64,000 nt of DNA from Xanthomonas vesicatoria ATCC 35937 (GTDB taxonomy: Bacteria; Pseudomonadota; Gammaproteobacteria; Xanthomonadales; Xanthomonadaceae), in contig NZ_CP018725.1 of NCBI RefSeq assembly GCF_001908725.1, positions 2,790,001 to 2,854,000 on the forward strand, written 5' to 3'. How positions within the stretch are numbered: the stretch's first letter is position 1; the number at the start of each line of letters is the position of its first letter. Of the stretch, positions 39,027 through 46,173 are shown piece by piece. Both the position numbers and the translations under genes were made by a program. A model generated the notes under the pieces. That model searched no databases and was not told where the DNA came from. It saw only the letters and a list, made by a program, of their open reading frames with translations.

Positions 39027-40675
39027 GCAGGCTGACAGATCAGGAATTGCGAGCCACGCTGTACTTTGCTGTCTGCGTGTCATCCGAAAGCGGATATGCC
39101 GCTTATCGATTGGAGGTCGCTGGCGACAATCTCAGGACACCGTTGCTGGAGCCGGCCGACAACAGTGGCTACACGATCGGCACCATCCAAACTGACCTGG
39201 GACAGCACTATCAGCCGAACGTGCCCAACGGGGAGAATGTTCCAAGGGACCTCGTGAATGCCTATCAACAATGGGCGAATGGGCAACAGGAAGATCTTGT
39301 TCTCAGCCAACAGCAGGTTGATCAGACGATCGCCGATCTTGGCCGTAACGGCCGCGCTATCCGTGCAGATGCCGGCCGGCCTCTCGATGCTGAGGTGAAA
39401 TCCAGGCTAGACACTTTCCTTTCTTCCAACGAAGGCATCAGTTGGGTACATCAACGCGATGTGGTGCAAATCGACAAGCTGATGGATCGCGCCATCGCGC
39501 CCTTGCAGCGAAGTGAGCTTTACCAAAACGCGTCTTTGGACGACCAAGTAAAGTTGGCGACGATGGTTGGGAAAGCCTACAACCAGAACGAAACGCGCAC
39601 CACGCCGATGATCCGCAGCATTGAGGCAAATCAGTACCATTCGCTCGCGGATGTGAGTGCCGCCATTGATGATCTGAATCCAAGGGCGACTGGACGTGGC
39701 GACTATCTGGAAGCTGGGCGAGACAAGGCGCTGGAGGGCGCCGATGTGGTAAATGCATTGCGCAATGCGGATTCGCGTAGCCCGCTCGCAGCAGCATGGA
39801 CCAATGTGGTCGCCAACCCGCTTGTGGATCCGACAACACTCAACGCGCCGCAGGCAGGCCAAAACTTGGCGCACGAATACCATGCGGTGAAAAACCTGTT
39901 TCTGCACTACAACCGTGCAGAAGAATTCGTGAGCGCGCTGGACCGCGGCGCTACCTATCAAAATGCTTCAACAGACCGGGCAGATCCAATGCGATTCAAT
40001 GGTGCCGGCTTTTATGCTGCCGGTAACGACTTGGTGACCTGGAACAAGACAGGTTAGGGTCACGCATTCTTGAATGGTGCTTGGAGCGGTGTTGAGCGGC
40101 AGAATCTTGCGCGAGTGCGCAACGATGACGGCACTATAGATCTGAACATCAACGAAAATGGGCAGGCGCGTAGATTGCTGCACGTCGATCCACACGCAAA
40201 TCCATTGCGCGGAATGGAAGCACCAGCGCAACCAGCGCCGCATGATCAACCGCCCGTGGTGCCTAGGCATGGTTCCTTACTTCCATCACAGGACCCGCTC
40301 CATCGCCAGGCCGAAGATGCTGTTCGCCGCGTTGAGCAAGGTCTCGGCAGGGAGTACGACGACAACAGCGCACGGTTGGCAGCAAGTAGCGCGTACCTAG
40401 CTAAAGAGAATGGGCTGACAAGAATCGATCATGTAGTACTGAGCGAGAACTCTAAGTCTGTGCGACAAGGCGAGAACCTGTTCGTTGTAGAGGGGGCGTT
40501 GAACGATCCCGCACACAAGATGGCGCACATGAAGACCAATGACGCCATCGCACAGCCGATTGAACAGTCTCTGGCGCAATTGCAGTCCTTAGGTGAGACG
40601 CAGCGGCAGCAACAGTCCCAACAACAAGAGCAGCAGCGCGAACAATCGATCACCACGCCACCTCGGATGGTATGA
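39023..40675 (+). pseudogene. type IV secretion antibacterial effector (X-Tfe) with internal TAG
   Basis: 550 codons in one frame, interrupted only by TAG at 40055-40057 (codon 345). The C-terminal 140 residues are an XVIPCD, the VirD4-docking signal of Xanthomonas T4SS effectors: GLTRIDHVVLSE, FVVEGALNDPAHKMAHM, PIEQSLAQLQSL and a Gln-rich tail. The N-terminal domain (Glu22 in SSESGYAAY; SGYTIGTIQTDLGQ at 48-61) looks like a lysozyme-type peptidoglycan hydrolase. With the TAG, a product would lack the secretion signal. No T4SS structural genes lie in the window. Confidence 0.8.
40070..40675 (+). other. XVIPCD-containing 3' part of the effector
   Basis: The part of the effector frame after the TAG. 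The codons immediately after the stop (HAFLNGAWSGVERQNLARVR) continue the domain without loss, so only the stop breaks the gene. The XVIPCD spans roughly 40250-40675. Confidence 0.7.
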
Positions 40676-40909
40676 GAAGGCGCGAAATGACCTTGGCCCT
40701 GAGGTTTCGCGATGGCATTGATACTCCCACGCACGCAGTCGCGTTGATAGACGCATAAGCGGCCTCAAGCGTTGGAGCAAGAATTGGGTTTCTCACCTTC
40801 GAGCGCGTGAGGCTGATGCCTGGTGGGACATTGCTCGCAACGACCCAGATGCTCTGCTGACAAAACCTGTTGCAGCGGCTATGGTCGAAGCTGGAACGGG
40901 AGTTCTTGC
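40676..40909. other. degraded coding remnant
   Basis: A protein-like frame without a start (about 40722 onwards, READAWWDIARNDPDALLTKP) runs through this gap into the next gene in another frame. It looks like a decayed gene end, possibly interrupted near 40756. No family recognised. Confidence 0.3.
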
Positions 40910-41746
40910 ATGGGACGCAGAAAAAAAGAGAGTGGATTCGAAGCGTTGGCCGCATTGCCGTGGCCGGTTGGCTTCGTTATGGGAATCGCTGCGTATCTGG
41001 TGGTGCGCTACGGCATTAGCTGGTGGTTCTCTCACCAGGGCGGAATGCTGTCGCAGGGCTTCGCCCAGCAATCTAGTGGAATGTTCGCGCCATTGGCGTG
41101 GACGCTGCTCGGCGTCTGCTGGCTTGCTGCGCTGTTCTCCTATCTGGGCACACGCAGCCGGCGGCGCTTTCTTGAAACACGCACAAGCCTGGAGAGCCTG
41201 GCCGCCGGCGGCTGGCGCCAGTTCGAACACTTGGTGGGTGAAGCCTTTCGCCGCCAGGGCTACAGCGTCGAAGAAACCGGCCTGGGTGGCCCCGACGGTG
41301 GCATCGACCTGATCCTGCGCAAGGATGGCCGGCGCACGCTGGTGCAATGCAAGCAATGGAAGCGCCAGCAGGTCGGCGTCAACGTGGTGCGGGAGATGTA
41401 CGGCCTGCTCGCCCACCACCAAGCCCACTCGGTCAAGATTGCCTGCATCGGTACCTACACGAAGGACGCTGAGCGCTTTGCCGAAGGCAAGCCGATTGAA
41501 CTGATCGGCGGCGAACAGCTGCTAGAAATTATCCGAGCCGCTAAACAGCAAGCCATAGCGCCATCGACCTCGGCACCTATAAAGATTGAGCCTGTCTTTG
41601 CTTCGACTGCCTCGACTACTTCAATTGCCGTCCCCCACCCAATCTGCCCGCGCTGCGGCAGCGCGTTTGTACAGAGAAGGAACCGGCGCACCGGCGAGCA
41701 TTTTCTAGGTTGCAGCCAGTTCCCGAAATGCAGGGGAACTGCGTAA
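40910..41746 (+). CDS. membrane-anchored Mrr-like restriction endonuclease with zinc finger
   Basis: 278 aa. Two transmembrane helices (about 17-38, 59-80) precede a PD-(D/E)xK nuclease of the Mrr type: GWRQFEHLVGEAFRRQGYSV, then GGPDGGIDLIL (Asp133) and VQCKQWK (Gln146, Lys148). The C-terminus has a topoisomerase-type C4 zinc finger (CPRCGSAF, then GCSQFPKC). The layout matches anchored Mrr-like proteins that may cut foreign or modified DNA. GGGAG precedes the ATG at 40910 by 8 nt. GC content is native-like, unlike the following two genes. Confidence 0.82.
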   Translation: MGRRKKESGFEALAALPWPVGFVMGIAAYLVVRYGISWWFSHQGGMLSQGFAQQSSGMFAPLAWTLLGVCWLAALFSYLGTRSRRRFLETRTSLESLAAGGWRQFEHLVGEAFRRQGYSVEETGLGGPDGGIDLILRKDGRRTLVQCKQWKRQQVGVNVVREMYGLLAHHQAHSVKIACIGTYTKDAERFAEGKPIELIGGEQLLEIIRAAKQQAIAPSTSAPIKIEPVFASTASTTSIAVPHPICPRCGSAFVQRRNRRTGEHFLGCSQFPKCRGTA

Positions 41747-41798
41747 AGGCGCTTGAACACGTTTTTACTTTTTTGGAACTTAAACTCGAGCGATTAAC

Positions 41799-43571
41799 AT
41801 GAGGCTGTCTGTAGACCTTAAAAACTGTTATGGCATCAGCGAATTGGTGCATGAGTTTGATTTCACCAATAGCAATGGATATGCCATCTATGCGCCAAAT
41901 GGTTTCATGAAAACTTCGTTTTCGAAGGCATTCGATGATTTTTCCAAAGGACGAGAAACAAAAGACCTTATTTTTCCAGATAGAGCTTCAAATAAATTAA
42001 TCAAAGATGATGCAGGAATCGACATTACTGCTGATTCAGTTTTTGTTGTTGAGCCATATAATGCCGATTTCGCCTCTGAGAATACATCATTACTTCTTGT
42101 GAATAGCGAAGTTAAACAAAAGTATGATTATGCCCTTAAAGAGATTGCAGATAAGCAGTCAGCTTTGGTTTTGAAACTCAAACAACTATCCGGACTGACC
42201 GGGAGAACAATTACTGTAGAAACCGAAATTTTGAAATGCTTTGGTAAGAAATCGCTTGCTGAACTTGTAGATTCATTAGAAGAACAAGTGAAGGCCGGCA
42301 CTTCGTCGCAGCTTTCCAGTGTTGTGTATTCGGAAGTTTTTAATGATAAGACTGTTGGACTTTTGGATTCCGGGTCCATCAAGCATCAGCTGGAAGAATA
42401 TATCCAACAATACAACGAACTCGTGTCCAATTCTGATGTCCTCAGCAAGCAGTTCAATCACTATAGCGCGTCGACTGTTAACAAGCAGCTCAAAGATAAT
42501 GGGTTTTTTGAAGCCAAGCACACAGTAAATCTCAGAACCAAAGATGGGATGAAAGAGGTTACTACTGCTGATCAACTTGCTGAGAAAATTGAGGAAGAGC
42601 GAAAGAAGATCCTGACCGATAAAGATCTTGCTACAAAGTTTGATGCGATAGATAAGAAAATCCAAAATACTGAGCTTAGGAAATTTAGAGACTACCTCTT
42701 TGATAACCAACACATTCTTCCATACCTAAAGGACTTCAAGAAGCTTCAGAAGGAACTTTGGATTGCCTACTTGGTCGATCAGAAGGAACTCTATAGTCAA
42801 TTCCTAGACGCCTACAGAACGAGCAAGGTCACTATTGAAAAAACTGTTGAACAAGCTAAGAGTGAAAGAACGGAATGGGAAGCAGTTGTTGATTCCTTCA
42901 ACAAGCGGTTTTCCGTCCCGTTCAGGATGATTGTGGAAAACCAAGATGATGTAATCTTGAAAGGCTCACAACCTTCCATTTCATTCAAATTTAGAGATGG
43001 TGATGGTGAAGGTGATGTTGCTAGAGAATCCTTGCTAAAGGTTCTTAGTCAAGGCGAAAGAAGATCACTCTATATACTGAACATCTTGTTCGAGATAGAG
43101 ACAAGAAGGAAGAAAGGCGCAGTTACAATATTAGTGATTGATGATATTGCAGACTCGTTTGACTATAAAAACAAGTATGCAATCATTGAGTATCTAAAGG
43201 ATATTTTCAACTCAGGGAAGTTCATGTGTCTTTTTCTCTCTCACAACTTCGACTTCTACAGGAGTATCAGCGGACGGTTAAATTTAGATTGGAGCTGCAA
43301 GCTACATGCAACAAAAACCGGAAGGAAGTTGAAGCTGGTGCAAGAAAAATATCAGAACAATCCATTTGATTATTGGAAGAAGAACATAACCACACCCGCT
43401 TACTGCATCTCAGCCATTCCTTTTGTTAGGAATTTGGCTGAATTCTGCGGGCATAAAGATGAATTTTTAAAGCTGACATCACTGCTGCATGTCAAAGAGG
43501 ATACCGACACTTTAACTCTTGATGAGCTTTGCGCGATATATAAAAAGATATTGGCTGATAAGCAGCAATGA
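41799..43571 (+). CDS. ABC-type AAA ATPase of unknown system, AT-rich
   Basis: 590 aa. The Walker A is atypical (YAPNGFMKTS, residues 31-40). A long helical/coiled-coil middle (about 110-400) is followed by an ABC signature (VLSQGERRSL, about 415), Walker B (TILVIDDIADSFD, about 445) and an H-loop (LSHNFDFY, about 480). This is the architecture of RecF/SMC-like and AAA_15 ATPases used in many phage-defence systems. Base use is strikingly AT-rich compared with both sides, indicating recent acquisition. Its stop overlaps the next start (ATGA), so the two form one unit. Confidence 0.75.
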   Translation: MRLSVDLKNCYGISELVHEFDFTNSNGYAIYAPNGFMKTSFSKAFDDFSKGRETKDLIFPDRASNKLIKDDAGIDITADSVFVVEPYNADFASENTSLLLVNSEVKQKYDYALKEIADKQSALVLKLKQLSGLTGRTITVETEILKCFGKKSLAELVDSLEEQVKAGTSSQLSSVVYSEVFNDKTVGLLDSGSIKHQLEEYIQQYNELVSNSDVLSKQFNHYSASTVNKQLKDNGFFEAKHTVNLRTKDGMKEVTTADQLAEKIEEERKKILTDKDLATKFDAIDKKIQNTELRKFRDYLFDNQHILPYLKDFKKLQKELWIAYLVDQKELYSQFLDAYRTSKVTIEKTVEQAKSERTEWEAVVDSFNKRFSVPFRMIVENQDDVILKGSQPSISFKFRDGDGEGDVARESLLKVLSQGERRSLYILNILFEIETRRKKGAVTILVIDDIADSFDYKNKYAIIEYLKDIFNSGKFMCLFLSHNFDFYRSISGRLNLDWSCKLHATKTGRKLKLVQEKYQNNPFDYWKKNITTPAYCISAIPFVRNLAEFCGHKDEFLKLTSLLHVKEDTDTLTLDELCAIYKKILADKQQ

Positions 43572-43954
43572 CACTGACCCCACCAGCGAAGCTAGTAATT
43601 GATGTGATCCACGAAGAAGCAGAATTGGTTTTCAATCAGCAGGAGGAAGCAATAGAACTTGAGGGAAAAATTGTCCTATCAATTGCCATCAGGCTTTTAG
43701 CCGAACGGCATATGATTAGAACCATCAACAATGCTGTTTTTATTGAAGCCGTCAAGAAGAATCAGACAATCAAACTTCTTCAGGAATATAAGAGATTGGG
43801 CCTTGGGAGGCTGGAAGATGTTTCTGTTCTTGAGCAAGTCAACTTGATGACCCCTGAAAACATTCATCTGAACTCATTCATGTATGAGCCTATTCTGGAT
43901 TTGGGAATAGCTCACTTGAAAGCCCTCTATGCAGAAGTCAAGTTGCTTCCATAA
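43568..43954 (+). CDS. small partner of the AT-rich ATPase
   Basis: 128 aa, predicted mostly helical (IELEGKIVLSIAIRLLAERH is one long helix). It is translationally coupled to the ATPase and shares its AT-rich codon use. I do not recognise the family. The size and position recall the middle component of ABC-three-component systems, but that is only an analogy. Confidence 0.65.
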   Translation: MTLTPPAKLVIDVIHEEAELVFNQQEEAIELEGKIVLSIAIRLLAERHMIRTINNAVFIEAVKKNQTIKLLQEYKRLGLGRLEDVSVLEQVNLMTPENIHLNSFMYEPILDLGIAHLKALYAEVKLLP

Positions 43955-44071
43955 AGCAAACACACGGGGTGACGGGGTAATGTCACGTTTTCAATTGACA
44001 TGAGACACCTTGACCTCCCATACATCCCCCACCCGCCATCCTCGGCTCCAGACTCAACTGGAGAACACACG

Positions 44072-44404
44072 ATGATGAAGTGGATGGGGACCGCGCTGGC
44101 CGCGGCACTGCTGATGAGCGGTTGCGCCAAGGTGGAGGGCGAGAAGTTCGTCGGCCACTGGGTCAACGTGCAGACCCAGGACGAGACGATGGACATCGAG
44201 CGCAATGGCGAAACCTTCATGGTGCGCAGCACCACGCCGAAGTTCTTCAGCCGCAAGCCCAAGACCGAGAGCTACCCGGCGGTCTACAAGGACGGGGCGC
44301 TGCAAGTCAGCAACGATGGCGAGACGGTGAACTTTGCCATCGATGAGACCAATGGCCACCTTAATACCGGTGGCGAGCAGTACCAGCGCGTGCCGGCCAA
44401 GTAA
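44072..44404 (+). CDS. small lipoprotein
   Basis: 110 aa with a lipoprotein leader (ALLMSGCAK; Cys17-18 region) and a small beta-rich mature domain (VGHWVNVQTQDETMDIERNG) like those of DUF-type periplasmic lipoproteins. GGAG lies 8 nt before the double ATG at 44072. Function unknown. Confidence 0.78.
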   Translation: MMKWMGTALAAALLMSGCAKVEGEKFVGHWVNVQTQDETMDIERNGETFMVRSTTPKFFSRKPKTESYPAVYKDGALQVSNDGETVNFAIDETNGHLNTGGEQYQRVPAK

Positions 44405-44655
44405 GCCCGCCGCTATCGCCAGCGCCCGCATGCCGACCTTCCCCGTCGCACGCGGGCGTTTGCGTTTGTGGCCCTGCCGGCAGCGCCGGGGCGGCCGGCG
44501 CCCGCTGCGGCGAGCAGATGCCGGGCCGGACGCACCGCCCGTCGCCCGGCCTTGCGCTGCCTCTGCCCTTCCACCCCGCGCAAGCCGTACAGTGCGCAGG
44601 CACGCCAGGGTCATGGCGCTGCCCGACCGATCAATCCAGCAACTACGAGGGTGTC

Positions 44656-44754
44656 ATGAGCAAGGGGATGGACCAGAAGAAGAGCCAGAAGAAAGAGCCG
44701 ACCAAGACGCTGAAGGAAAAGCGCGCGGCCAAGCAGGAAAAGAAGGGCAAGTAA
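44656..44754 (+). CDS. short lysine-rich protein
   Basis: 32 aa (MSKGMDQKKSQKKE, ending EKKGK). Such tiny, very basic proteins are conserved in many Proteobacteria. A GAGGGTGT ribosome binding site and the strong terminator right after support expression. Function unknown. Confidence 0.65.
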   Translation: MSKGMDQKKSQKKEPTKTLKEKRAAKQEKKGK

Positions 44755-44780
44755 GCCGCCCAGCCTGCCAGACGGCAGAC

Positions 44781-44813
44781 GAGGTCAGGCGCAGGCCTGG
44801 CCTCCCGTTTTTT
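44781..44813 (+). terminator. intrinsic terminator
   Basis: GAGGTCAGGC and GCCTGGCCTC pair over 10 bp (one G-T) around the loop GCAG, followed by CCCG and a run of six T. Confidence 0.8.
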
Positions 44814-44973
44814 AGGGCGTGGCGCTGAGCGTTGGCTTGCGAACTCGGCCTGTCAGATTCCCTCAAGCGCTGCTGACATGGCCTGCGGTAGTGCCCCAAC
44901 GCCACTGTAGACCGAACAACGAGCCGGCCGAACCCGCTACTAATATGGGTTTGTGCAGATTTCGGAGCGCGTC

Positions 44974-45228
44974 ATGAGCCGTTTGACCATCGATCTGAGC
45001 GATCAGCAGCACCAGAGCCTAAAGGCGCTGGCGGCTTTGCAAGGCAAGACCATCAAGCAATACGCGCTTGAACGTCTCTTTCCTGGCGACGTAAACGCCG
45101 ATCAAGCATGGCATGAGTTAATAAGCCTGCTTGGGGGGCGTGTCGAGGAAGGCCTTGCCGGCAAGGTATCTAGCAAGAGCATCAGCACCATCCTGGATGA
45201 AGAATTGGCCGAGCGCCGTCGCGGTTGA
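44974..45228 (+). CDS. ParD-like antitoxin, orphaned
   Basis: 84 aa. The start RLTIDLSDQQHQSLKALAAL and GKTIKQYALERL form a ribbon-helix-helix DNA-binding domain; the C-terminus should bind a ParE toxin. GGAG precedes the ATG at 44974. The toxin gene that begins at its stop codon is destroyed. Confidence 0.8.
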   Translation: MSRLTIDLSDQQHQSLKALAALQGKTIKQYALERLFPGDVNADQAWHELISLLGGRVEEGLAGKVSSKSISTILDEELAERRRG

Positions 45229-45347
45229 TGTACAGCTACGTCCTCACCGACGCATAGGAAGCGGTCTGCGCGGGATCATCCGCTAACCTCGACATACCGA
45301 GCGCAGATTCTCTGATACATCGCAGACCTATCGAGGTGTGATCTGGA
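45228..45347 (+). pseudogene. remnant of a ParE toxin gene
   Basis: The ATG overlaps the antitoxin stop and starts MYSYVLTDA, a typical ParE beginning, then meets TAG at 45255. Farther on, in other frames, appear LRGIIR-YT and YIADLSRC, segments expected later in ParE proteins. Small deletions and substitutions have broken the gene, and its 3' end is missing. It overlaps the end of the next gene. Confidence 0.6.
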
Positions 45348-45843
45348 TGCTGTTGGATGTAGCAGTCTTCAGAGACGTCATATCGGCTGAGGTGCTTTTA
45401 CTTTTTGATTCCGATTGCTCCCGATAACGCACAAACGGATAGACCGCGACCGAGTACGTGCGTCCAGGCATGGTCTGGTAGCTCCGTGACAGGTTGATCG
45501 TCCTGACGATTGACTGCCCGGGCTTCAAGACAAGAGGTTGCGTGGAACCGCGGACGTTATGCACGTAGATGCCGCGATAGTCGACGGTGCTGCCATCCTC
45601 TTGCAGGACCTCGAACAGATTGGCCTGCAATCTCCCACCTTTATCCACGTCTGGAACATACGAGGCAGGTAGCTCGATGGGCCGGTCACCTGCGTTGGTC
45701 ATCGTGACTGAGACGGATGCTCCAGCTGTCGCTATATGCGCTGTCTGCATGTTCTGGAGCTTGATATCCAGCCTCCCGGCCGCAGTAGCGGCGAAGCACG
45801 TCGCCAGCGCAACCGTCCCAAGAATCCATACTGCTTTCATCAT
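45328..45843 (-). CDS. secreted protein, M35-propeptide-like fold
   Basis: 171 aa with a signal peptide (about 1-22) and a beta-sandwich-like mature part (ASVSVTMTNAGDRPIELP, LVLKPGQSIVRTINLSRSY). It resembles the non-catalytic N-terminal domains of deuterolysin-type (M35) metalloproteases, but the zinc protease part is absent. A strong GGGAGGTGA precedes the ATG at 45843. Function unknown. Confidence 0.6.
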   Translation of the reverse strand: MMKAVWILGTVALATCFAATAAGRLDIKLQNMQTAHIATAGASVSVTMTNAGDRPIELPASYVPDVDKGGRLQANLFEVLQEDGSTVDYRGIYVHNVRGSTQPLVLKPGQSIVRTINLSRSYQTMPGRTYSVAVYPFVRYREQSESKSKSTSADMTSLKTATSNSIQITPR

Positions 45844-46173
45844 TCACCTCCCTAGCGCAAGCGCTTGCTTGCCATGCGTTCTTACGCCACATCCCCGGCT
45901 TGGGGTCTATCAGAACAACGAGCCCTGGACGGATGGAACCACCTTGGCAGGCGACTCCCGGGCAGACGGCAATGGCGACTCATGCTCGGCGCGATATTTC
46001 AATTCAACGTGCACTGTTGCCGTAGGCGGCAGTTATCCGAAAATTTCGAATAGCTGCCTCTGTAGGCAACGCGTTGTCGGCAAACACCGTGCTATCCAGG
46101 TATTCACGGTGATGGTGATGGGCGAACGTGCCGCTTTGCCGTAAGTGATCCTGCCATCGCCGGCCCGCGTCCA
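45844..46173. other. gene-free region with a recD-tail-like fragment
   Basis: No gene. Bases 45907-45932 (minus strand) resemble the last codons of recD (CAGGGCTCGTTGTTCTGA encodes QGSLF-stop, as in recD), so this may be an old partial duplication. Confidence 0.4.
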
